From the NCBI GenBank assembly GCA_003988855.1, contig QYAI01000091.1, positions 67,343-131,342 of the forward strand: DNA of 64,000 nt, in the 5' to 3' direction. Positions within the stretch are counted from its first letter, which is position 1; each line of letters begins with the position of its first letter. Below are positions 1 through 12,090 of this stretch, in pieces. This DNA comes from Arachnopeziza araneosa (taxonomy: Eukaryota; Ascomycota; Leotiomycetes; Helotiales; Arachnopezizaceae). Under the pieces are notes generated by a model. The model was not told the origin of the DNA and searched no databases. It saw only the letters and a list, made by a program, of their open reading frames with translations. The translations under genes and the position numbers were made by a program.

Positions 1-696
1 ACATTGGTGAATCTTTATCAAAGGTAGTCGGCAATGGTCGTGCCATGATGGGCAATGGTGTTTGTCTCGCGCTTCACGAGGCATCTATTGCTGTGACCAT
101 ACAGTCATTTATTAAAGTGTTGTAAGATGTAGCAGATTGCGAAGGGTATCCGGCTGGGAGAGCAACAAGGCAGCCGATTGTTGCAGCTCTAACCTTTCAA
201 TCCCAACATCTGCGATTATTGGAGACGGGAAGAGGGAGAGGCGAATAGAGAGGTGTAGCAGGTTTCTCTGCGAGATGATTTAATTTGAAAGTAGCAGCAA
301 CGCGCCTTCTTCTTAGGCGGAGCTGACCCTGTCAACATCATCACCAGTGTGGCTGAGCACAGCCATTCCCAGTTTTACCAGGAATAATGTTCCTGCCTCA
401 GGCTTCAATAAGCCGTTTCAAACACCAAGTGTCCCTATCACACCTCATCTGTAACTTCACTTCTTTGACGACTCGGTTCAGCACATTACGATTCTAATTA
501 CAATAGACGGCCTCAGACTCTCCTTCATCACTGCATTACAGTCACCTGCGACACCAGCATCACTGCAAAGAATATAGAAGGCCGGAGACAACCCGACCAA
601 GCCGAACTAAGACAACTACCCACAGTCACATTGCGCTTTGCGCGTAAGACAATACGACTTTAATACATCTTGCGGATCGTCAAGCAACTATTTCAA
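1..696. other. non-coding, upstream of SED5
   Basis: No convincing coding frame is seen on either strand. The last 250 bases are C/A-rich with runs such as caccatcatcacc and look like the promoter and 5' leader of the following syntaxin gene. No clear TATA box. Confidence 0.5.
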
Positions 697-1769
697 ATGG
701 CGGTCTCTTCAATCCAAGACAGAACGAACGAGTTCAGATCGGTGCTCACACAGGTTCAGCGGCGGCAAGCCACGTCAAAAGTTGGATCGCAACGACAATC
801 CCTCCTCACAGATTCGCAGAAAGCGGCAGCAAATGGTGGTGCCGGTCCAGATGGAAAGCCTAGAAGGTCAGAATTTGCGAGGAGGGCTGCTGAAATTGGA
901 AGAGGGATAGGCACGACAATGGGAAAACTAGAAAAACTTGCACAGCGTAACCTCACCAACAGACCAACCTCGAGTATCAAGCACTAACTGCTACTTAGTT
1001 GCTAAAAGAAAAACACTCTTTGACGATCGGCCGGTCGAAATCAACGAATTGACTTCTATCATCAAGCAAGATCTTTCCTCTCTTAACCAACAAATTTCCT
1101 CGTTACAATCTCTTTCCCGAGCACAGCATCCCAAAGCAGACCAGGAAGGAGAGCATAATAAGAATGTGGTATTCCTGCTACAGGGAAAGCTTACAGACGT
1201 GTCTGCCAATTTCAAAGATGTTCTAGAAGTTAGAACGAAAAACATACAAGCCTCGCGGGCCAGAACAGAGAATTTTGTTTCGTCGGTATCAGCGCATGTC
1301 CAGCCTACCCTCTCACACTCGGCTTCTCCATTATACACGACGCCAAATCGTGGTTCGCCTGGACCTGGGCAAGATTTACTCTCTTTGAATCCTGTTGGGG
1401 ATCAGCAGCTCTTAATGATGGAAGAAGCGCAGCCACAAAATGCATACATCCAACAAAGAGGAGAGGCAATTGAGGCCATAGAAAGGACAATCAACGAACT
1501 GGGTGGAATTTTCGGACAACTAGCTTCGATGGTATCTGAGCAGAGTGAAATGATCCAAAGAATTGATGCAAACACAGAAGACGTGGTAGACAACGTAGAA
1601 GGTGCTCAAAGAGAGCTACTGAAGTACTGGTCCAGAGTATCTGGCAACCGCTGGCTGGTTGCCAAGATGTTTGGCGTCCTCATGATTTTCTTTTTGTAAG
1701 TGATCCAGATCTCTCGTCTTGGATACCTTCTAACTCTTTAACAGGCTTTGGGTTCTCATAGCTGGTTAG
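697..1769 (+). CDS. SED5: Syntaxin-5 / Sed5-type Golgi t-SNARE
   Basis: Three exons: 697-946, 999-1695, 1745-1769 (323 aa). Introns are 52 and 49 bp; the first has the branch site gcactaactg. The start is the ATG giving MAVSSIQDRTNEFRS, the typical Sed5 N-terminus; the frame opens earlier only through a TTG. The protein shows the family order: N-terminal peptide, RKTLFDDRPVEINELT at about residue 85, a central helical region, a Qa-SNARE motif at about 245-305 (AIEAIERTINELGGIF...IDANTEDVVDNV, with the zero-layer Gln expected near SEQSEMIQRID), and a C-terminal membrane anchor ending in LLWVLIAG. Known role: t-SNARE for ER-to-Golgi and intra-Golgi fusion, pairing with Bos1, Bet1 and Sec22-type partners. 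Nothing looks broken. The tail anchor is split by the last intron, so an unspliced reading would lose the last eight residues. Confidence 0.95.
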
Positions 1770-3510
1770 AACTATACAGAATAGCTCTAGCTCGGTTTGA
1801 CGACTCTGTTATGTGACTAGACTCACTAAGTTGCCTACTGCTTCTTTTGTTCCTGTATAACTATTGTAGAAAGCGTGCATCAATACACCATTTAATGCAA
1901 CGGCCAATTGGCCGCATCAAAGACTTGAGTTTGAGTTCCATTCCTTCGTTCCCGTATGCTTTCGAGCAATATCGTATTGATCGTCTCATCTTACTTGTGC
2001 TCCGATCAGCTCTAAATTACTTCAAGTTGTCTTAGATATATCAAAACACCCCCTCCGCTTACTCGTAGCCAATCATTTTGATCAAGTATCTTGATATTTT
2101 GACTCTCCAAGTCAGAACCTATTTCAGGTAAAACAATTTTCTGACATGAATTTCTAGCTCTACAATAGTAGGCTCAAATGCCACCTTCCGTTTCCTTTTC
2201 ATTTTCGCATCAGATCAATATCCTAGGTTAGTTTCTAGGTACTGAACCGCATCTGAAGCAGTTCAGTGCTCAATCATCTCGATAAATTGTATCCCATAAG
2301 CAATAGCCATCTATTTTATCTTTTGTATCTTTACGAAAACATGTTTACTTGTGCAGGAATAGATTTTCCCGAATGTTTTGCACTAGAATTGCTGTAGGCT
2401 GATAGAGAGATATGTACACATTCATTGCTCATGCTAAAATTATAGGAGCAGCCAGACATAGCTTTCGGGTTGCTGAAGGTAGCCTCCAAGAAACTAGAAG
2501 TATCGATAATAGGATAGTGAGAGTCGTTTATTCCGTGGAGATTGCAACTGATAAGCCTCCATTTAGTAAATGCGAAGAACGAATTCTAAAATGCGTCAAC
2601 AAAATAACAACTCATGACATAAATTTTATGACAGACAGTTGATGGTAACCAAATCCTTTCTTGACTAATCCTGATAAAAATGGCAAAGTTACTACTGATT
2701 TAAAACAGACCGGGGGAAAAAATACTTTCAACCTCACATGGCGAAGTACGAGATGGCTTTGTTGGCAAATTTGTCAAACATAAATTTTGTTACAGTTAGA
2801 CAGATGAGTGCTATTTATAAGAGAAGACTCTTGTTTGCATAAACATGACCAAATATTCAGTCTCCACAGGTGATTTCATCATAAATGATGGGAGAACAGG
2901 GTCTGAATAAGAAACCTTCATTCAAAATAAAAATATCGCGTACAACTGTCATATCAAACTCTGCCATTCAAGTCCATAAACTTGAATAGATACCAACAAT
3001 CTAACGGTAGTTTTCCATGTGCTTATTCTCTCACCGTGCTCAAGAAACATATCATCCTCATCTTCGGAAGTCCAAGTCCAAGCCCGGAAAGTATTAAAAA
3101 CATACACATGATCAATTTCAAATAATATCTCAAGTGATTATCCCTGCCTATTAACATCCCTATTTTGTATCTCCGAATCTCACCAACATTCATCATCTAA
3201 ATTCTCTGTCATATACCTTATTTCAATGTCCCAGAAGCGATAAAATAGACGGATAGATATGTGCGGTATCTTGTGTTTGTAACTTTAGTCTTTCTCAAGT
3301 TTCCAATATCTCTCTTTAGTAACAGATTCGATTACATTTTTAGACTCTCAACACCGGCGTCCGTCACATTTTTACGTCAACTCAGTTTTCGATGTCTGTA
3401 AATTTGTTAAAAGTTATTTACGTTTGACAATTCCGCGATGGAGAGGATGAAACCTCACAATTTCTTGCTATAATGTAACGCTACAATCTTTTGTATTGTG
3501 AAGATAGCTA
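1770..3510. other. AT-rich intergenic region
   Basis: No ORF with coding character. It is AT-rich throughout and holds the 3' ends of two convergent genes (SED5 and TRM1). No repeat or RNA gene is recognised. Confidence 0.6.
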
Positions 3511-5757
3511 CTAAGCTTTGCCCTTCGCTCTCGCCATTGGACCCCAATTCTCCCTTGGGTTGACCTGATATCTCACCAACTTCTTCCCACTTTTCTCCTT
3601 TCCAAGTGATTCATTGAAAACGATATCTAGCTTTCCTCTGACATCTCCGTCTCTCCTCACTTCTTCTCCACTATTTATTTTGTCTACTGGGTTTTCTGAC
3701 TCACCCACATCATTTGATGGCGCTTCGAGATTTTTCTTGTCACTCAAACCAAGGATCTTCCACCCTGCTGTTCCTTCTCGAATAGCACCCTTCTTGACAG
3801 GATTCTTTTGCCTCACCCACTCGCGCATCACTTCCCAAACAACTGACCATGGAGCATCGGTTTTGATACTGCCAGCTTTGGTATGCGAGCGGGTTACTTG
3901 GTATCCAAGACCACGCAGTGCACCTCTCACTGCATTTTCGACGGGTGTAACGCAATGGAGAACTTTGCTGAGCGAAGAAGGGAGGAAGAGGAAAGGAGCT
4001 GGGTCGAGCATTGCGGGTTCATATTCACTACCGTCAGGATTTGTTTCAGAGGAAGGTAAAGGCGCGAGGCACTCCTCCAACGCCACAGACAACATACCCT
4101 CAATTCTAGCAGTCGTCTTGTAAATTTCCTTGTCTACTTTTGGGAGATCATCAAGAATGCGGCTGATGAAAGTCGGATCGTGGAGAGGCCCTGCATACAT
4201 GGGGCCTGCAACATGAGTCAAGAATCCACAATGTTCACATTTCCCACTCGCCGTAGGACCCTGAGCGAATTGATGCTTCCACATATCGGCTCCCTTCTTG
4301 GTTTTGGTGGGTTTATTCCTTCCGATAAGCTGGGTAGTCCAAGCTCCGCAGCCACCGTCGCAGTTATAAACTATCATCGTCTTGCCAGAGAGAAACTTGA
4401 CTTCGGCAGGGCTTCGGTGAATTCTAACAAAGACACGGGCGTAGAAATCGATGGAGAGGGACAAGAGAGGCTGCATTGTTAGACCGTAACGAGCAGCGCT
4501 GGTGGCAATGGCGTGAAGGATGAGACGAAGACCACCTTCGTGTGATTGTTGACCTTTGATGGGTGTACCACCATAAAGGGCGAAGCATTTCTCCGGGTAG
4601 CCATTCGAGGCCCAAACGCCTGCGTCGGTGCAAGTTACACAGAGCAGGCCACCATCGTCTCGGACGGCTTGAACTGCAGCGTCGAGGAAGGGTGCGGCGG
4701 TACCGTAGGGATCCAAGTCGATTACATTATATTTGCGGGACCATTGGGGGTGGTTTTTTGCATCTCTGGTACTATCATCAAGGAGAGAGTACATATGAGA
4801 CATGGCATTAGAAGTAGTAGCTGTAATTTTATGTTCCAACCTATTATGTTTAATGTTGAGATTGATTGCCTTTGTAGCTTCAGGTAGGAGATCATTGGCG
4901 GTGACTGAGGTTGTAAATGGGATTTCATGAGAGTAACGCAGGGCGCGGAGACCAGTAGCTGAAAGTGCATCAAGAATAGTAAACGGTTTAGGCTTTGGCG
5001 CGTCGTATTTTGGCTCTTGTTCGGTATTTTCTTCGGGTTTGGAAATGCTGCCGCTTGGATCAGCCATTGGATCCGATTTTGGTAGGCCATCAGCTGTAGC
5101 ATTGTCGTGCGGCATAGCTGTACTTGATGCTCCTGTCACTTCATTGGCTTCGAGGATATCTTTTTGCAGATCAAAATCATTCAACGACTCATCTTTGATC
5201 TCGAAATCGCTCTCCCTCGGCGGCTCTGGCTTTACAGGGCCCCGGTCCTCGAAAGTCCCACCAGAAGGGCCCATTATCCTAGCTTTTCGGCTTGCCTCGC
5301 CCCCATCATCGTCTCGCTTTCTCTTATTCCTCTTCTCATTCCTCTTCGCAGCTCGTTTCTTTTTGATATTATCCTGATTGGCTTTCCTTTGCTCAAGTAA
5401 TTGCTCCCCGAAAGCTTTGATAGCAAGGACACTGAGATCTCGATTAAATTGCTGAATCGGGTTGTAGAATACATCCTGGGGCTTGTTATCTCCCTGAGGG
5501 GCCGCCTGTGGGACTTTCGGAGCGGTCGCTGGTACTAGGATATGGGCGAGACCTTCTTTGACGGTCGTGTATTCTTTGCCGTTGTGGAAGATGTGTTGGT
5601 CTGCAGCGGGGGTAGCTGTGATGTCTGGAAGAGGCTGAGTTGTTGGAGGATCAGTGGAGGCCATTATCGCGGTCGCAGAAAAATTACGGGCTATGGTGAA
5701 GATAGCTTGATTGGCATATTTCCGTCGAGCCAATTGAATCAGGACGTAGGAGTTCAT
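3511..5757 (-). CDS. TRM1: tRNA (guanine-26-N2)-dimethyltransferase
   Basis: Single-exon gene, 748 aa. Family function: SAM-dependent dimethylation of guanosine 26 in cytosolic and mitochondrial tRNAs. Sequence evidence: ALSATGLRALRYSHEIP (SAM-site region, about residue 265), the VIDLDPYGTAAPFLDA motif (about 345) with the D-P-Y signature, CVTCTDAGVWASNGYP, FYARVFVRIHRS, and a Cys cluster (CDGGCGAW ... CEHCG) typical of eukaryotic Trm1. The N-terminal 31 residues are basic and hydroxylated (MNSYVLIQLARRKYANQA) and look like a mitochondrial presequence. Met32 (MASTDPPTT) could be a second start for the nuclear form, as known for yeast Trm1. Residues 130-160 are Lys/Arg-rich (KKKRAAKRNEKRNKRKR) and could serve as a nuclear signal. 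The C-terminus is also basic. No sign of damage. Confidence 0.96.
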   Translation of the reverse strand: MNSYVLIQLARRKYANQAIFTIARNFSATAIMASTDPPTTQPLPDITATPAADQHIFHNGKEYTTVKEGLAHILVPATAPKVPQAAPQGDNKPQDVFYNPIQQFNRDLSVLAIKAFGEQLLEQRKANQDNIKKKRAAKRNEKRNKRKRDDDGGEASRKARIMGPSGGTFEDRGPVKPEPPRESDFEIKDESLNDFDLQKDILEANEVTGASSTAMPHDNATADGLPKSDPMADPSGSISKPEENTEQEPKYDAPKPKPFTILDALSATGLRALRYSHEIPFTTSVTANDLLPEATKAINLNIKHNRLEHKITATTSNAMSHMYSLLDDSTRDAKNHPQWSRKYNVIDLDPYGTAAPFLDAAVQAVRDDGGLLCVTCTDAGVWASNGYPEKCFALYGGTPIKGQQSHEGGLRLILHAIATSAARYGLTMQPLLSLSIDFYARVFVRIHRSPAEVKFLSGKTMIVYNCDGGCGAWTTQLIGRNKPTKTKKGADMWKHQFAQGPTASGKCEHCGFLTHVAGPMYAGPLHDPTFISRILDDLPKVDKEIYKTTARIEGMLSVALEECLAPLPSSETNPDGSEYEPAMLDPAPFLFLPSSLSKVLHCVTPVENAVRGALRGLGYQVTRSHTKAGSIKTDAPWSVVWEVMREWVRQKNPVKKGAIREGTAGWKILGLSDKKNLEAPSNDVGESENPVDKINSGEEVRRDGDVRGKLDIVFNESLGKEKSGKKLVRYQVNPRENWGPMARAKGKA

Positions 5758-7559
5758 GCGCGGTGGTTGAGGTTGAGGCCGTTGGTTGTCAGTCTGAGTC
5801 TGTGGCTCTGATTTTGGAATTTTGGAAATAAGCTGGCAGAATAAAGGCGGTCACCCGAAGCAGCCTGACACTCTCAAACAGCCACTCGTTCTCTTGGTCG
5901 AATCACCATCGCCCAACGGCCCCTATTTTCACAAGTCATATCTTTATTTTTGTGCGTGGGTATCCATTGGGTGCATGGTAATGTTCGAAGGGTCACTGAT
6001 GATTCCATCGAACGCCAATCAAGCCCAGCTCCTAGGATAGCGGCCCCTCTCAACTCAAACGACAGTGTCTTGTCCATCTCGATGGATGAAGGAGCTCCGC
6101 ACATTGGAGAATGCTTGCGGCTCAGCCGCCAAAGAACGTTCGATGAGGAACCTTTGGGGCCGTCATTCAGCTGGACAGTCTCGCTTCATCCCGTCTTCAG
6201 ATCAGACTTCGCCAAGAGCCGCTGGTGCAGATGGGCAGTGGATCTTACTCGGCTCCAGCAGCATACGAGGCCTCCCGAAGCAGGCACTTGGGAAAGCACA
6301 TGCCACTGAGGTGGTGATGCATCAGACACAACCCCAAGAAACCTCGGCGAGGTAGGTGGGAGACGGAGGCAAACAGGGAAGGGCGCGGGGAAAGTCTCAT
6401 GGGAGCTTAGGGAGGTCGTATCACACCCCGCGAGCTGGAGATCATGCAGCTGCGGTGAGCAGAAATGGGCCGTTTGAACGAAGTACGCTCCTCAACAAAC
6501 CTGCGACTTTCTTCTCCTTCGAGGTATCGCTGCCAATTCCTCATTTCACAGGCTGGTCAAGCACGCAAGCAAGCACCTAGGGACCTCACATGCCCGTCTT
6601 CCTCCGCACGGCACTCCTTCGTACATGGTGGCATTCCCTGCGATGAAAGCCGAGAGCGATAATCTCACAAACCGTTCACTCTCTGTCTCTCCTTGGAAGG
6701 ATGGGATTTGGCCGATTGATAATCCATCCAGGTCGCTGTTTCGCAAATCTTGTTCGTGTTGCTTCGCATCCCTAATTGGCTCCTCTCCCAACCCTTTCGG
6801 AAACACCGCTCAAAGCGAATTCTTGCCCAGGAAAACCCCGGGCCGTTCAAGCAAGATCTGCTATGCCATCCCTTACTCCATCAATCTTCCGATTCGAAGA
6901 CCAACGGGTCTTCCTTCTTCATTGGGTGTTAGGTCTCGGCATACCACCTATTTTCAAAATCCAGCTGCTTTCGCTTGCATGAGTGTCTCTGATTACCAAC
7001 GCCTATCGGAGGCCATCTGCCCAAGACGCACATTCTGCTCGGCACAGGAGCAGATTCTCGCGTCGTTCGCAATCTTGGTATTGTGGCGCCCTCTTTAACC
7101 TGCTTTGGCTGTGAAAAGGCTTCTCAAGTACCTGCAGGCTCACTGCATCGTCTCATGCTAAGTGGGTGGCGGTGCTATGCCCGTGAAGGTTCGCCGTTCA
7201 CTAGGGGACCAGGGTCAGGCATACCCTGTTTTCTCGCTCAGCGGGAGGCCGCCATATCAGGAAACGATTGGAAAGGGACTCTCCCCTTCATTTCGACCAG
7301 TCAGGGTATCACATGCACCAGCGCAACTGACCAGGCTTAGGAATGTTACTCTCCTCGGTCGCCTTCTTGTTCAAGATTTCTGATATCTTGCCACCTTCCC
7401 TTTGTTTGCTCGCTACTTATGGCTGAGACAGCGTCATGCCTTCCCCAGACTTTTAACTCTCTTCCCTTGTTCAAACTTCGCCTTTTTGTCATACTTTCGT
7501 CAGGCGCAGGAGGAGTACAGTTATACTCAGGAGTATAAGGTGTCGAAAGTTGCCTCAAC
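5758..7559. other. intergenic region, upstream of two divergent genes
   Basis: About 1.8 kb between TRM1 (minus) and the DUF3712-like gene (plus). Base composition is less AT-rich than the other gaps and several frames stay open by chance (the longest near 6625-7098), but none gives a domain-like protein. Presumably it carries both promoters; no specific element is recognised. Confidence 0.45.
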
Positions 7560-8749
7560 ATGGCCTTAGACGACAACGAAAAGTCAGTCATGGAGACCCA
7601 AAAATCATATGAAACCGAGCACAGCGAGGATCATCTGGAACCTGTGGCTTCTCGACAAACATTCGGACAGAGAACGAAGAGGCATTGTGCTAGATTCTGG
7701 TGGATTCATCTGATTATTTTTTGCCTCGTCTTCCTCATTATCTCTCTCTGCGTGTGCGTTATGTCTCCCCCTCAAAAGTTTGACTTCTGACCGTGATATA
7801 GAGTCTTCGTCGCCGCGCCCAAGATTGCTCAACATGGAGTGAGCGAGTCCTGGCTGGAGTTCACGGATATTGAATTCCTGTCTCCCACCGAGACCTCTAT
7901 CACCCTCTCGCAGAAGGCAATCGTGCATTCTCCATCCGTGTACACGCCAACTCTGGATGCATTCAATGCCTCTCTCTATCTCATCACCAATGGTACCTTC
8001 GCAACAGAGCCCATGATGATTGTACCCATGCCTTCCATCCACGCTCTGCATCCCCAAAGCAATGCTAGTGTCACCAACGAAGTATTACCTATCGCAAACT
8101 TAGATCAAGTCACAGAGTATGCAATCCAAATAATGTCACAAGAAAATGTTACTACAGCATTAGTCGGTAAGACTAGGTTGCATGAAGGCAAGCTTCCAGT
8201 CACGAATGTCAACTACAATTCTACATCAACATACAAAGGTACATAGCCCCTATTACTTCTTTGACTTGATATTAATGCTGTGTATACAGGTCTGAACGGC
8301 CTGAAAGGCTTCAACGTCACAGATGTTAAGATCAATCTCACCGCAGCGGCGGGGACACCAAACATGCAAGGCACGGCCTTCGTGCCCAACCCCTCTGTCC
8401 TCACCATCGAGATGGGGACCGTCACCATGAATCTTGCCACCGCTAGCTCTGGAATCATTGGTAATTCAACTATTCAAAACATGACTCTGGTTCCAGGAGA
8501 TAATCATCTACCAATGACCGCGATTCTCGATCAAACCCTCGTCACTAAGAACCTCAACTCGAGCGGTTGGATCACTCTCATGATTACGGGAAATAGTTCC
8601 GTCTATAATGGCCAGCATCTGACTTATTATGTATGTCTTGGATTAGTCTCCATGAGCGTATGATACTGATGATTGAATAGGAGAAAGCACTTTCCAGCAA
8701 CGTACTCACACTCGATATGAACATCCTCGGCATTCTTACTGGCAATTGA
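7560..8749 (+). CDS. DUF3712-like fungal membrane-anchored protein
   Basis: Four exons, 7560-7753, 7802-8238, 8290-8630, 8681-8749 (346 aa); all phases close exactly. The start is the ATG giving MALDDNEKSVMETQ. One membrane segment lies at about residues 45-68 (FWWIHLIIFCLVFLIISLCV) after a charged cytosolic tail, giving a type II layout. The rest is a beta-rich ectodomain with many N-glycosylation sequons (NAS, NGT, NVT, NSS) and repeating patterns of the type LEFTDIEFLSPTETSITLSQ and VTNVNYNSTSTYKGLNGLKGF, which resemble the fungal DUF3712 (LEA2-like) family. No enzyme motif is seen; function unknown. Family assignment is by pattern memory, not by search. Confidence 0.82.
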
Positions 8750-11700
8750 TTTGTCTTACACTCACAATCATTACAACTTAAGCATCTTTTCACGGCGTTT
8801 TCGGGAAGCATTACTTGGTCGGGCTCGTCAGGGCAGAGTGATATAAGATCACTGGATAATGCTCAACAGGAAACGGAAGGAGAGAAACTAGCGCCGATTG
8901 CATCTTTCCACAAGGCACAGACACGACGATCGCATTTGCCGTGAAGGCTACACTCACTATACTGTACTCACTGTACTCCATTTTGTACATTCTGCGATAC
9001 CCATCAATTAACAAACTATATCACAATATTACACATACACATGCGCTACCATATCCATTCTTTTCTTGGTCTTCATTATCGTACGACCTAGCGGGGAAAG
9101 GCGTTGGTGTCCGAGCGATACTTGCCTCTTTTTATCCGACATTTAGCTTGCAACACTTGCCTTATCAAAAGCAGCTAGTGATGCGAATCATCATCCGTTT
9201 CAATTGGCACGGTTTCTTCAAGCGAGTGCTTGGCAAGCAAGAGAATTTGAGCATGCTGATGGCTTGATATTGGTGGGAGCGACGGCGTAGTGGAAGTGGC
9301 GGCACCTGGGTTTTCTGCGCTCGTAAAAGTACCGGAGACGTTTCCCCGACCCGGGCGGGCTTGCCAAGTGGACAGGGGATCTTTCACTGTTCGTATCATC
9401 ACAATCTATTTCATAGGCTTTCAAATCTTCGTATAGACTTCTACAATCAATTTGCTCGTTTCTGTTTATTCCTCTTCATTTTTGTGACGGTGGTGCGAAG
9501 TCAGGGTGTACATCACCATCCTTCGGGGTCTTCTTTCCTGATCGATCACCACGATTGCCGGCGAATCCGATGTGCTGGCTCAAGGCGCACTACAGGGGTG
9601 ACATGGCGCAGCTTGGTTACACGACAGTTGATGGAAATAGATATTACTCCGGAAGATCGACGATGCAGTAAGCTTGTTTTGCTTGCGCAACTAGATATTT
9701 ATCAGTCGCTCTCTTGATTCATGACTTATCAGCTGAGTTTGTGTTTGCTGCAATCTGGAGGTCGAATTGACTTCAATATCGCGACGCTTTGATTTTGACT
9801 TCTGCGATTCATTGAAGTGAGGTTTCGTTTCGTATTGATTTGTTTCAAAAGTGCGAATATTCGCGAAAAGAGTTGAGCAGAGAAGTTGTTGCGATGCGAT
9901 GCAAGTTTGATTCGTAATGTGATGAAAGGATTGATTCTTCATCTGACGTGCTAGATTACTAGGGAGATACAAGGGGCGTTCCTTGCTATTCCTGTTGAAA
10001 TGCATCGAGTTAGATATATTGTTTCATGCGGTGATGTAGGGTCATCGAGACGCTGTTGTCTTACAAACTCTCTGTCTCACGATCTCACTTGTTCAAAACG
10101 CTCTGCCAGGTTGGTAGTACCAGGAGGAAGTAGTAATTCTACCTTAATCTTCATGGTGATGTGGTCGAGGGGCTTAAGATTGAGTTGCCACTATCCATCG
10201 TCTTGAAGATGAGTGTTCAAGAGTACTTTGCATTGCGTTTTATCTATCTGATTGCTTTCTCGCTTTCTCGCTTTCTCGAGTCTCAGTTAAAACAGTCAGG
10301 TATACTTTACGCAGTAGGCTTTATTCCATTCCTTGTTCTGCGGTCTTTTCTTGGGGTATGGAGGCCTCCTTGTTTTTAAAATTGTTGCATATGATAAAAG
10401 ATCCATGGGAAGATAAGTTGCGCTGAAGATTGGGGCAGTGCGACAAATTAATTACGATGACACTGCCTGATTTCTAGTGCTATCTCAAGTCGAGCGAGAT
10501 ATGTTTTATGCCTCTCTAATTCTGCACACTTCTATTTGCTACTTTCCAAACTCTACTTTTCGTACAATTTGAGATTGATTATCATAGGAGATGGTTGTTA
10601 TGATTCAGATCTGCGCATGCGAAATCGAAGCTGCTGGAAGAAATATGCAACAAGTAACTACAACACATGGGCGTGTTTTCTAGTGAATGAGATTCGTCCA
10701 CTTCCGGTCAGTCGATCGCTGAATTCAATATTGATGCTCCATTATTAGTTTATTGCTGAGAGAGTAGGACCCAATATTATAGCCAATGATAATTGATTTT
10801 CTGTAGCGAATGACATGAAGCGTCATGACTTACGATTTGAGCAATTGAAAGTGGGAATGAGATGATGACATATTTGCACATGAGTGTTTCTAAAACTACA
10901 CTGCAACCTCAAGGTTCTGGCTCTGGGACTGGGGATCATGTTTTGGGTGCTCGAATCGTCCCCTCTTTCCATTCTTGGAAATTTTCATCGTTATCTCACG
11001 ATGGCTTATCATATCAATTCAAGAATCCAAGTCTCGCATATTCTTTCCAAAACAGGTCTCGGAACTACCAAGTCTTTGGAACCCCCAACTTTTCCCGCCA
11101 TTGCTCCATGGACTATTCTTCAACTCATTCAGGTACCCAGTATGGCTAAGCCCTAGAATGATGAACGATTTGAGAAGCAGATATTTAGCGAGAGAGGTTA
11201 TGAGTTTGTCGATTCATAGGTTACATCTGACAACCTCATTTACTTTCCCTCGAATACATCAAAGTTGGTTTTGATGCTGCCAAAGCGTGGGCGTCAAAAG
11301 CATGCAATGTCATCAGCTGCACGTCGAATTTCAACCACCAATCACAGCTCTGCGCGTGAAGTACGTCTTGGGCCGAACTGCCACAGTACAACGTCACCGT
11401 TGTTTGATGGATTCTAATTACATTCGCGTTTCGGAAGCGGGATATCGTATGTACCACATCGCTCAAAACAGCTGTGGTCACAAGACTATATTTACGGTTG
11501 GGATAAAATTAAAGGAATCATAATTTCACCTGGCATGCTTCCCCAGTCGCTCCCATATGTTCATTTAAAGTCTGCCCTGATTCGAAAGCGGGGTGGGAAT
11601 TCCAGAAGTTCGGTATCCCACTTCCAGCTCCTCTCGGAACATTTCGCTCTTGTGGTCTAGACTGGAGACACGTGGGAATCTCAACGAATCAGAATTTTCA

Positions 11701-12090
11701 GAGTCGAGGACAAAGTGTTCCGTTCCTGATGATTAATACAGAAAACTCGCCAAAATCTCTCAGCGCTGCCACCATGTTGACCAGTTGTAACGCGCCTTAC
11801 TCAGTGGGCGTTGTAGTCAGCCCGCATCCTTATGAATTTGAGCTGTGCGATTGGCAATGAAAGTGTGGGTGTCCATGGAGCTGAGTGTGAATGTCTCAGC
11901 CTGATACATTGCCAACACAAAACAGGTTATGTCGTCGCGATTGAGAACGATGAAGATAACGAAATTGCGCATGCCGTGTGACCTCAAGTTCTCTATTAAG
12001 TCTGCTGGATCTCCGTTGAGCCTACGTTAAGTCTTGGCCAGATCGCGGTCGTAACACTACTTGAAATCCCGCCCCTTGGTTGATTTTACC
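8750..12090. other. long non-coding gap
   Basis: 3.3 kb without a convincing gene. Short frames exist on both strands (for example 9691-10005 minus and 10862-11149 plus) but are low-complexity or lack any start context, domain or intron logic. A small tctcgctt tandem lies near 10258-10275. The last 100 bases probably hold the promoter of the next gene. Confidence 0.5.

Noticed and set aside
6625..7098. 157-aa plus-strand frame upstream of the DUF3712-like gene
   Set aside because: Low conservation look, no domain, no hydrophobic pattern and no intron. It overlaps other equally open frames.
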